DNA from: Actinomycetes bacterium
GTDB lineage: Bacteria > Actinomycetota > Actinomycetes > Actinomycetales > Demequinaceae
Reading direction: 5' to 3'
DNA length: 31,908 nucleotides
NCBI GenBank assembly: GCA_023411615.1
Contig: JAEYOR010000018.1
Span: 1-31,908 of the forward strand
The translations under genes and the position numbers were made by a program. Below, piece by piece: positions 21,668 to 28,572 of this stretch (position 1 is the first letter of the stretch; every line of letters starts with the position of its first letter). The notes below the pieces were generated by a model. That model did not search any database. It had not been told where the DNA came from and worked only from the letters and a program-made list of their open reading frames with translations.

Positions 21668-23632
21668 TCACTCGTCCTCGGTGGACGCCCCGGCGAGCGG
21701 CGTGGTTGCTGTGGGGACAACGCGGGTGTCACGGCGGCCACGTTTGATGGTGCGCCAGATGCCAGCGAACAGGAGGACGACGAGCCCAGCGGTCACCACG
21801 CCGGTTGCCGCACTTCCCCACGCGGCCCGCACGCGCACCTTGAGTGTCTCAGCCACGGCAACGGTGGAGCCAGCTTCGGTTCGCAGTGCTACCGACACGT
21901 TGGCGTCGCCGCTCGACACCGCCTCGACGGGGACGGTGACGGTCGCGTCGGAACCGGCCTCGATGTATGCGAGAGGCGATTCCTTTGACCGCAGTATCGG
22001 CGAGCGTGAGGTCATGGCCACTCGCACATTGACCGGCACATCGAGCGCATTGTTGATGGTGATGGGCACCGCGCCGGAGCGTGAGACAAGCGTGAGATCA
22101 GATCCCGACGTCACCGTGATGGAGTTCGACACGGCGGCGGCATTGTCGAGCGCCTCGACAAGAAGCTCATCGCGGCGCTGTGGGTCAAGCCGGCGCGGCG
22201 TCGACAACGCGATGTAGACGTCGCGCCGTGCAGCGGCGACGATGGTCGACGTCCCATCGGTGACGGCGTCGAGATTATCGAGCGCCGAGAGGGCCGAGAC
22301 GGCTTGAACGATGCCGCCGCGAGAGATGTCGGTGCCTGACTCGATGATCTCGGGCAGATCGACGTCGGCCCGCGCGGTGTCCGACAGTTGCGCCGCGAGA
22401 GTGCGAGAGGTGACAAAAGGCGCATCGAGGAGCTGCTCCACCGCGCGCGATGGGCGGGCGCCGTCAACGAGCCACGCGCTGCCCGGTGCGATGACGACGG
22501 TCTTCTCGCCACGCAGAGCCGCAAAGGCGGCCTCCGCATAGACCCTCGCGGGATTGGTTGGGTCTCCGGGCGTGTCCCCAGCGAGAGTGCGAGACAGCAC
22601 CGGGTCCGGGATGACGAGGGGCGCTGGGTTGTCACCCGCGATACCGGTGACGTTCGCGATGGGTCCGGACGCCTCCGGCGCGTCGCGGGGGTCGGCAACC
22701 ACTGCCATGGCGCCTGAACGGGACACGAGGGCGACGGTCGCATCATCCGTCACAGCGGCGAGGGCGAGCCACGGCAGGTCCATGCCGGAGCGCCCGGCCG
22801 CGAGCCCGGACTCGATGAGGGAAGAGGAGGACGCGTGAGCCGCGCTCGACACGTCGAGATTGCCAGCGGGGATCGCATATACCTCGCGCCTCGACAGCGC
22901 GAGCCGCTGGGACAGGGTGAGTGATGAAGGGTCGATGGCGAGGGTCACTCGCTCGTCCGACGCCGCCCCGAGCAGCGCTGTGGCGCGTTCCTGGGTGCCG
23001 GCAATTGTCGCAAGCACCGTGACGTCAAGAGCGGGAAGCTTGCGAGGTTGCCACGTGACGGGAGCGACACGGCGCCAGACCACTCCGCTGGCCGTACGCA
23101 ATTCGACGACAACGCCGTAAACGCCGGTTGTCTCGGTGTCGAATCCAAGGCTGCCGGGGTCGACAATCGCACTCACTGCGGTGTCCTCACCCGCTGGCAG
23201 GGTGTGACGACCCATCGCGTCGGAGACACCTACGGGGGTGTTAGCGACGCGGCGGGTGGCGACACCGTCAGGATCTGCGAGGAAGTCCGCGAGCGCAGCG
23301 GAGTCGTTGAGCGCCGTCTCGGTGACGCTCAGCGTGAGACGCACGTCGTGAACGGCTTGTTGCGACGACAACACCTTGAGACGCACGGCGTAGGGGCTTT
23401 GCGGGTTCGCGGCCACGGGAAGATTCCCTGCCGCGGAGACCGTGAGGCCCGGCAGCGGCTCAATCGCGGGCTCGTCGGTGCGGGCCTGTCCGCTGGTGAT
23501 GACAGCGTCGGCCGCGGCGCCGCGCGGAGCACTCGGCGTCGCCACCGCTGCAGGCGCGATGATCGCGAGGGTGGCGGCAGCGATCGCCGCCACCACGAGC
23601 GCGCGCTTGAGACGTGTGGCCGCGATGTTCAC
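21668..23632 (-). CDS. DUF6049-type secreted, membrane-anchored protein
   Basis: This approximately 654-residue envelope protein begins with a signal sequence (basic NIAATRLKR, then a hydrophobic stretch ending near AAVATPSA). A large extracytoplasmic Ser/Thr/Ala/Val-rich region follows, then a C-terminal membrane segment (about 607-627) and a basic cytoplasmic tail. Size, topology and its place between the NUDIX gene and murJ match Rv3909 of M. tuberculosis, now grouped as DUF6049. Function is not established; conserved linkage to murJ suggests a role in wall assembly. The frame is open to 23725, but the GTG at 23632 overlapping the NUDIX stop is the better start. Confidence 0.75.
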   Translation of the reverse strand: MNIAATRLKRALVVAAIAAATLAIIAPAAVATPSAPRGAAADAVITSGQARTDEPAIEPLPGLTVSAAGNLPVAANPQSPYAVRLKVLSSQQAVHDVRLTLSVTETALNDSAALADFLADPDGVATRRVANTPVGVSDAMGRHTLPAGEDTAVSAIVDPGSLGFDTETTGVYGVVVELRTASGVVWRRVAPVTWQPRKLPALDVTVLATIAGTQERATALLGAASDERVTLAIDPSSLTLSQRLALSRREVYAIPAGNLDVSSAAHASSSSLIESGLAAGRSGMDLPWLALAAVTDDATVALVSRSGAMAVVADPRDAPEASGPIANVTGIAGDNPAPLVIPDPVLSRTLAGDTPGDPTNPARVYAEAAFAALRGEKTVVIAPGSAWLVDGARPSRAVEQLLDAPFVTSRTLAAQLSDTARADVDLPEIIESGTDISRGGIVQAVSALSALDNLDAVTDGTSTIVAAARRDVYIALSTPRRLDPQRRDELLVEALDNAAAVSNSITVTSGSDLTLVSRSGAVPITINNALDVPVNVRVAMTSRSPILRSKESPLAYIEAGSDATVTVPVEAVSSGDANVSVALRTEAGSTVAVAETLKVRVRAAWGSAATGVVTAGLVVLLFAGIWRTIKRGRRDTRVVPTATTPLAGASTEDE

Positions 23633-24168
23633 GATCGTGACGTCAGCAGTTCCGCGGCCGTCTGCGCCATCTTGCGCTCGTTGGGAAAGGCGAGCTTTGA
23701 ATGAAGTTCGTCGATGCGGATCCACGCCGCGAGTTCCGCCTCGTGGTCGGGGTCGTTCTCGGTGGTGATGTAGCCGCCCACGGCCTCGAGGAGAAAGTGG
23801 TGAACCTTTTTGTGGACGCGGCGGTCGTCACCGGTGAACCAGTAGTCGATGATGCCGAGCGACTGAAGAATCTCGGCCCGAATCCCCGTCTCTTCCGCGA
23901 CCTCCCGGACCGCTGCTTGTTCAGGTGTCTCGCCCGGCTCAATGTGTCCCTTGGGCAGGCACCACTCGAGTCGGCCCGCGCGATTGCGGCGTGCGATGCA
24001 TGCGACGTACGCCACGCCGTCCTCAACCTTGACGGCCACGCCACCGGCGGAAACCTCCCGAGAAACGGGAAGTTGACCTGCTACGCGGGCCGCTCTTTTG
24101 CGACGGAGCCCGGCGCCCACCGGAGGCCGCGGCAGACGGCTCGGTCGCGGTAGGGGTGCTTCGGGCAT
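23629..24168 (-). CDS. NUDIX hydrolase (MutT4-like)
   Basis: This 179-residue hydrolase has a perfect Nudix box, G74 to I96, with E80, R88, E89, E92 and E93 in the GX5EX7REUXEEXGU pattern. The preceding WCLPKGHIEPGE matches the group that includes mycobacterial Rv3908 (MutT4), located equivalently. The substrate, a nucleoside diphosphate-linked compound, cannot be fixed from sequence. A TAGAGT -10 element lies 6 bases before the ATG and there is no ribosome-binding site, so the mRNA is probably leaderless. It is first in the NUDIX-DUF6049-murJ-pseudokinase operon. Confidence 0.88.
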   Translation of the reverse strand: MPEAPLPRPSRLPRPPVGAGLRRKRAARVAGQLPVSREVSAGGVAVKVEDGVAYVACIARRNRAGRLEWCLPKGHIEPGETPEQAAVREVAEETGIRAEILQSLGIIDYWFTGDDRRVHKKVHHFLLEAVGGYITTENDPDHEAELAAWIRIDELHSKLAFPNERKMAQTAAELLTSRS

Positions 24169-24174
24169 GGGCCA

Positions 24175-24180
24175 ACTCTA
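24175..24180 (-). promoter_or_regulatory. -10 element TAGAGT giving a leaderless NUDIX-murJ operon mRNA
   Basis: The element ends 6 bases before the NUDIX ATG, so transcription should begin at or next to the start codon. No clear -35 is present. Confidence 0.5.
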
Positions 24181-24225
24181 ATGCGGACCACCTCAACCAC
24201 CACTCTCGACGCCCACCCCCTCCCC

Positions 24226-24291
24226 GCCCGGCGCGGGACACTCACACCCCGCGTCGCCCCCTCCGCGCCCGGCGCGGGACACTCACACCCC
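24226..24291. repeat. Direct repeat of 25 bp in the NUDIX-pcnA gap
   Basis: Two identical 25-bp copies lie at 24226-24250 and 24267-24291, with a 41-bp period. Each contains GCCCGGCGCGGGACACTCAC and ends ACCCC. They lie in the 172-bp gap between divergent genes. Function is unknown; copies elsewhere in the genome would show whether this is an intergenic repeat family. Confidence 0.8.
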
Positions 24292-24340
24292 AACTCGGTA
24301 CCAGCGTCGGCCGGTTCCCGCGCCGTGCCAGCGCTCTGTA

Positions 24341-25819
24341 ATGCTTATCCCTATGACCCGGCCCGTTGCTCCCGTCCTGCCAACGCGCGAAGTGCTGGGT
24401 GCGCGGTCTGCGGCGTTGGGCGCGGCCGTGCCTCCGGAAGTCGCTGAACTGGCCGAGTTGTTCGACAGCGCAGGCTTTGACCTCGCGCTCGTTGGCGGCT
24501 CCGTGCGCGACGTGCTTTTGGGACGACGCTCGACAGACGTGGACTTCGCGACGTCGGCTCAGCCCGACGACACGGAGGCGCTTCTCAAGAAGTGGACGCC
24601 GGCAACGTGGGACATGGGCCGGGAGTTCGGCACGATCGGCGGGCGCAAGGGAGACCTTGTTGCCGAGATCACGACGTACCGCGCGGACGAGTACGACGGT
24701 GCGACCCGTAAGCCCGTGGTGGCCTTTGGGGACTCACTTGAGGGTGACCTGGCGCGACGAGACTTCACCATCAATGCGATGGCGTTGCGAGTGCCGAGTG
24801 GCGAGTTTGTTGATCCCTTTGGCGGGCTCGATGACATCGCGGGCGGTCTGCTGCGCACGCCAATCGATGCGGAGGTGTCATTCGGCGACGACCCTCTGCG
24901 GATGATGCGCGCCGCGAGGTTCGCTTCGCAGCTGAGCTTTGACATTGAGCCAGCGACCTTTGCGGCGATGGCGCGACTGGCTGAGCGCATTGGGATTGTC
25001 TCGGCCGAGCGCGTGCGCGACGAGTTCACCAAGCTCATCCTTGGCGCGAATGTGCGCGAGGGCTTGCGAGTGCTCGTCGATTCGGGCCTGGCGGAGCGGG
25101 TGCTTCCCGAACTGCCCGCTCTCAAGCTGGAGATTGACGAGCATCACCACCACAAGGACGTGTATGAGCACACGCTCACCGTGGTGGAGCAGGCGATTGA
25201 CCTGGAGACGGGGCCCGAGGGCGCCGTCCCCGCGCCGGACCTTGTGCTGCGCCTTGCGGCACTCCTTCATGACATCGGCAAGCCGCCCACGCGCAGGCTT
25301 GAGCCGGGTGGCGGCGTGAGCTTTCACCACCATGAAGTGGTGGGAGCCAAGATGGCGGGACGTCGCCTCAAGGCACTCAAGTTCGACAAGGAGACCGTCA
25401 AGGCGGTCACGTTGCTTGTCGAGTTGCACCTCCGTTTCCACGGCTACGGCGAGGCGCGCTGGTCGGACTCGGCGGTGCGACGGTACGTGACGGACGCGGG
25501 AGCGCAACTTGAGCGGCTCCACCGACTCACCCGCGCCGATGTGACAACGCGCAACCGGCGCAAAGCCGAGAGGCTCGCCTTTGCCTACGACGATCTTGAG
25601 AATCGGATTGCACAACTGCGCGAGCAAGAGGAGATTGACGCAATCCGGCCGGACCTCGACGGCACGCAGATCATGGAGGTGCTCGGCATCAAGCCCGGGC
25701 GCGAGGTGGGCGAGGCGTACAAGCATTTGTTGGACTTGCGGATGGAGCACGGCCCGCTCGGCGAAGAGCGCGCTCGCGAAGAACTGAAAGCGTGGTGGCG
25801 GGCTCGCACTACGCCGTGA
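24341..25819 (+). CDS. pcnA: CCA tRNA nucleotidyltransferase
   Basis: This 492-residue enzyme adds or repairs the 3' CCA of tRNA. It has the nucleotidyltransferase signature GGSVRDVLLG (52-61) with catalytic DVDF (66-69), then RRDFTINAMA (139-148) and DPLRMMRAARFA (184-195). A C-terminal HD domain contains LHDIGKP (H310, D311). This is the actinobacterial PcnA/CCA family (Rv3907c in M. tuberculosis). The start is ATG at 24341 or ATG at 24353; neither has a ribosome-binding site. Its 3' end overlaps the convergent MFS gene by 11 bases. Confidence 0.92.
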   Translation: MLIPMTRPVAPVLPTREVLGARSAALGAAVPPEVAELAELFDSAGFDLALVGGSVRDVLLGRRSTDVDFATSAQPDDTEALLKKWTPATWDMGREFGTIGGRKGDLVAEITTYRADEYDGATRKPVVAFGDSLEGDLARRDFTINAMALRVPSGEFVDPFGGLDDIAGGLLRTPIDAEVSFGDDPLRMMRAARFASQLSFDIEPATFAAMARLAERIGIVSAERVRDEFTKLILGANVREGLRVLVDSGLAERVLPELPALKLEIDEHHHHKDVYEHTLTVVEQAIDLETGPEGAVPAPDLVLRLAALLHDIGKPPTRRLEPGGGVSFHHHEVVGAKMAGRRLKALKFDKETVKAVTLLVELHLRFHGYGEARWSDSAVRRYVTDAGAQLERLHRLTRADVTTRNRRKAERLAFAYDDLENRIAQLREQEEIDAIRPDLDGTQIMEVLGIKPGREVGEAYKHLLDLRMEHGPLGEERAREELKAWWRARTTP

Positions 25820-27122
25820 CGGCGTCACCCGTCGAGGCGCGGGCCGGCTTCTTTGGCGCGACCGCATATGCGGCGGCGACGGCAACGTATGCCACCACAA
25901 GCGAGGCCATGACCCAGCGCGAGTATCCGTTGGTGGGAAGCAAGAGCGCGCCCACAAAGGCGGACGAGATGAACGCCGTGTTGTACGCGACGTCGTAAAG
26001 CGTGAAGGCCCGGCCGCGGAAGCCATCATCCGTATCGCGCTGCACGATCGTGTCGACCGCGATCTTGCCGCCCTGCACGGCGAAGCTCACCACGACGGCC
26101 GCCGAGTAGAGCCACGGTAGCGTGGGCGACACGGCGAGAAGCATCTGGCCGACCGCGCCAAGACCCAAACACGCCAGAATCCACCGGTGCGCGCCCAGGC
26201 GCGGCGCGATCCCAGGGGTGACGACGGCCGCAAGACCGAAACCGATTGCCCCAAAGCCCACCACCAAGGTGAGTTGGGTGATGCCGCCTTCGACGTCGTC
26301 CGGTGTCGACAGGACGTGGCGTGCGATGAGGATCGCGGCGACAAACATCACGCCATATAAGAGGCGCTGTGCCGCCATGACACCAAGGGCATGGAACGGG
26401 GTGACGCGCTCGCGCAAGTGAGCAAGTCCTTCCCGCAAGCCGCGGATGAGTTTCGCAGCCTCATTTCCGATGGCGAGGTGAGCGCGCGGGTCGACGGGTC
26501 CGAGCGAGCGGCGCGCCAGGGCCGTCGATGCGATCGAGGCCGCCGCAAAGAGCAAGCCCGCGAGAGCGAGGCCGATGAGCGCTCGGTACTCGTCGGACAC
26601 GCGCGGCGCGATGATCGTGACGGCCCCACCCACCGCACCGCCGAGCGCCGCAGCGATGGTGCCGAGCGTCGGCTGAATGGAGTTGGCCGTCAGCAGGTCC
26701 TCGTCCTCGACAACCCGCGGGATCCCGGCGGTGAGCGCCGCCAGGAGGAATCGGTTGACGGAAAGTGTGAGCAGCGCGAGCACGTATTTGAGATACCCGG
26801 GCGCACTGCTGACGATGCTCACCGCGATGAGCGCCACGAGCGCCACACGCACGATGTTCGCGACGAGAACAATCCGCTGACGCTGCCACCGGTCGATCAG
26901 AGGTCCAACGAACGGGCCCACGAGCGTGAATGGCGCGAAGAGGGTGGCAAAGCCAATCGCAATGTCACGCGGCGTTGTCGCATGGGTGGGATCAAAGAAG
27001 AACGCGGTGGCGATTCCAAACTGGAAGGCTCCATCACCCGCCTGTCCGAGAACGCGAACTCGCGTCAACGCCCTGAAACCGCGGGCCCGCCACAAGTGCG
27101 CGAGCTGGGCGGCGTAGGACAT
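25809..27122 (-). CDS. MFS transporter
   Basis: This 437-residue membrane protein has about 12 hydrophobic segments. It shows the MFS loop PFVGPLIDRWQRQRIVLVANIVR between segments 2 and 3, and a related loop ending RGRAFTLYDVAYN in the second half. It resembles drug or metabolite exporters of the MFS_3/enterobactin exporter-like group; substrate unknown. A TAGCCT -10 element ends 6 bases before the ATG and no ribosome-binding site exists, so it is probably leaderless. It converges on pcnA with an 11-base overlap and diverges from the DUF805 gene. Confidence 0.85.
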   Translation of the reverse strand: MSYAAQLAHLWRARGFRALTRVRVLGQAGDGAFQFGIATAFFFDPTHATTPRDIAIGFATLFAPFTLVGPFVGPLIDRWQRQRIVLVANIVRVALVALIAVSIVSSAPGYLKYVLALLTLSVNRFLLAALTAGIPRVVEDEDLLTANSIQPTLGTIAAALGGAVGGAVTIIAPRVSDEYRALIGLALAGLLFAAASIASTALARRSLGPVDPRAHLAIGNEAAKLIRGLREGLAHLRERVTPFHALGVMAAQRLLYGVMFVAAILIARHVLSTPDDVEGGITQLTLVVGFGAIGFGLAAVVTPGIAPRLGAHRWILACLGLGAVGQMLLAVSPTLPWLYSAAVVVSFAVQGGKIAVDTIVQRDTDDGFRGRAFTLYDVAYNTAFISSAFVGALLLPTNGYSRWVMASLVVAYVAVAAAYAVAPKKPARASTGDAVTA

Positions 27123-27128
27123 GGCATA

Positions 27129-27134
27129 AGGCTA
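27129..27134 (-). promoter_or_regulatory. -10 element TAGCCT giving a leaderless MFS mRNA
   Basis: TAGCCT on the minus strand ends 6 bases before the MFS ATG, so transcription should begin at about the A of the start codon. This is the same spacing as at the NUDIX gene. Confidence 0.45.
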
Positions 27135-27223
27135 GGGGCATGCGGCCGACGCTTGTGCCGGGCATTGTCGTAGGCCGCGGCTCCATGCGAGTAGCGTTGT
27201 GGCACAGCCTTGAGGAGGTCGCC

Positions 27224-27859
27224 GTGTCGTTCCGGGAATCCGTGTCGATCTGTATGCGCAAGTTTGGAGACTTCAACGGCCGTGCGCGGCGGGCTGAGTT
27301 TTGGTGGTTCTACCTGTTCTTGCAGTTGGTCGCGTTCGTGTCAATCGGCGTGCCGTACATCATCTTGATCTTTGCGCTGATCGTCGAGTCCTCGGGCTCA
27401 TCCGGCTCCGACCCAGAGTTCACCGGCGGAATGCTCGTCGCACTCCTATTGCTCGGCTTGGGCGTGCTTGTGAACTTTGTGTTCACCATCCCGTTCCTTG
27501 CGGTGTCCGCGCGCCGCCTCCATGACACGGGGCAATCGGGTCACTGGTTGTGGTTCCACCTCGCTGGCCTCGGCATCGTCCCGCTCATCATGTGCATCAT
27601 GGAGGGTCAGCCTCATGCCAACCAATGGGGAGAAGACCCCAAGGCAGCCGAGCGGTGGAACGCGGGCTACTCGACTTACCCGCCGCAGGCCCCAGCGCCG
27701 ACGCCGTGGCCGGGTCAGCCTCCAGCGCCCGGAGGATCCGCGCAGCCTCCGGCAGGACAAGCGCAACCGCTTAACCCCGCCCCCGTCAACCCGGCGCCCC
27801 TGAACCCTGCCCCGCAGAACCCTGCCCCGCAGGACCCGTTCGCAACGCCGCCGCAGTAG
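27224..27859 (+). CDS. DUF805 membrane protein with a proline-rich tail
   Basis: This 211-residue protein opens with FGDFNGRARRAEFWWFYLF, the DUF805 entry motif. It has about four membrane segments, the signature SARRLHDTGQSGHWLW, and ends the domain with HANQWGEDP. The C-terminal 65 residues are Pro/Ala/Gln-rich and include four tandem NPAP(V/L/Q) units (184-203). The GTG at 27224 has GAGGAGG at ideal spacing; the frame is open upstream to 27140. The function of DUF805 proteins is unknown. Confidence 0.85.
   Translation: MSFRESVSICMRKFGDFNGRARRAEFWWFYLFLQLVAFVSIGVPYIILIFALIVESSGSSGSDPEFTGGMLVALLLLGLGVLVNFVFTIPFLAVSARRLHDTGQSGHWLWFHLAGLGIVPLIMCIMEGQPHANQWGEDPKAAERWNAGYSTYPPQAPAPTPWPGQPPAPGGSAQPPAGQAQPLNPAPVNPAPLNPAPQNPAPQDPFATPPQ
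27773..27832 (+). repeat. Four 15-bp coding repeats (NPAP-x)
   Basis: Four in-frame 15-bp units encode NPAPV, NPAPL, NPAPQ and NPAPQ at the end of the DUF805 protein. The last two are nearly identical at the DNA level, suggesting recent slippage expansion. Confidence 0.8.
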
Positions 27860-27951
27860 CCAGCGTCGTCCACACGTCCTGAACTGGGCGATCGCTCACA
27901 GGGCCATGCCGCGAACGCCGCAACGCCCGCACCGATGGTGAATAGTCCCCA

Positions 27952-27980
27952 TTGGCGCTCGGGCGCGCCGCCGGTACGGT
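27952..27980 (+). promoter_or_regulatory. Predicted promoter of the WXG-hydrolase cassette
   Basis: TTGGCG (27952-27957), a 17-base spacer and TACGGT (27975-27980) precede the first cassette gene. Transcription would start near 27987, 17 bases before the ATG and just ahead of AGGGGGT. The cassette therefore seems to have its own promoter, separate from DUF805. Confidence 0.55.
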
Positions 27981-28003
27981 GCGAGCAGATAGGGGGTGCA
28001 TCG

Positions 28004-28234
28004 ATGCCAAGCACAAGCGAAGCACGCGCACGCGCGAGGGATGCGATCAACGGGGCCGTCACTTCTGCGGCTCAAGGCCGGGTGCCGGAGGGCGACCCGA
28101 CGTTGGGCGAGTTGGCCCGCGAGCTCGAACTACGTGCATGGGCATTGCTTGATCCTGGCAACCTGCGTGCGACAAAGCCCCATGCTCCGGTGTTGGTGGC
28201 CCGTACGGAACACTCCCCGGAGCGGCCCGCATGA
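28004..28234 (+). CDS. Small protein of unknown function, first gene of the WXG-hydrolase cassette
   Basis: This 76-residue protein starts MPSTSEARARARDAINGAVT and is mainly helical and charged, with no signal peptide or membrane segment. The ATG at 28004 has AGGGGGT seven bases upstream; an open frame extends further left but lacks such a signal. Its stop overlaps the start of the EspC-like gene (ATGA), which supports it being a real coupled gene. I recognise no family. Position before a WXG100-like gene suggests a secretion chaperone or partner subunit, but that is speculation. Confidence 0.65.
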   Translation: MPSTSEARARARDAINGAVTSAAQGRVPEGDPTLGELARELELRAWALLDPGNLRATKPHAPVLVARTEHSPERPA

Positions 28235-28572
28235 GCCGGCTTGGAGTCGATGGAGACGCCCTCCACGCCCGAGCCCGGACAATTCGGACGATCCTGGGCG
28301 ACTTCTCGTCCATTGGCGGCCAAGCGGATTCTGCGGCCGACGCCGTGGGCCAAGCGGTGCTCGCGCGCACCCTCAACGATTTCGCGAACAATTGGAGCAT
28401 CCATCGCTCGCGCACGGTCGAGGCGTTGACCGGCTTGGCGGATGCCTTCGATGCCGTGAATCAGACGTTTGCTGATCTCGATTCAGACCTTGCCGCGCGG
28501 CTGCGTGAAGCGACCGCCGAGGTGAAGAGTGCGGTGGACTCAGCATCGAAGTCGAGTGGGAGGGTGAAGTGA
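28231..28572 (+). CDS. WXG100/EspC-like helical protein (type VII secretion-type)
   Basis: This 113-residue protein is predicted to be an all-helical hairpin. Helix one runs about 6-50, and a turn region FANNWSIHR (51-59) puts W55 where WXG100/EspC-family proteins have their conserved Trp. Helix two runs about 60-105, with FADLDSDLAARL near its end. There is no signal peptide. Such proteins are usually exported by type VII (ESX/Yuk) systems, often as dimers with a longer partner. It is coupled by 4-base overlaps to both neighbours. No ESX ATPase is present in the window, so the export route is inferred. Confidence 0.6.
   Translation: MSRLGVDGDALHARARTIRTILGDFSSIGGQADSAADAVGQAVLARTLNDFANNWSIHRSRTVEALTGLADAFDAVNQTFADLDSDLAARLREATAEVKSAVDSASKSSGRVK

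Noticed and set aside
24878..26029. Minus-strand open frame opposite pcnA and extending into the MFS gene
   Set aside because: Antisense to the catalytic and HD regions of pcnA, with no recognisable domain.
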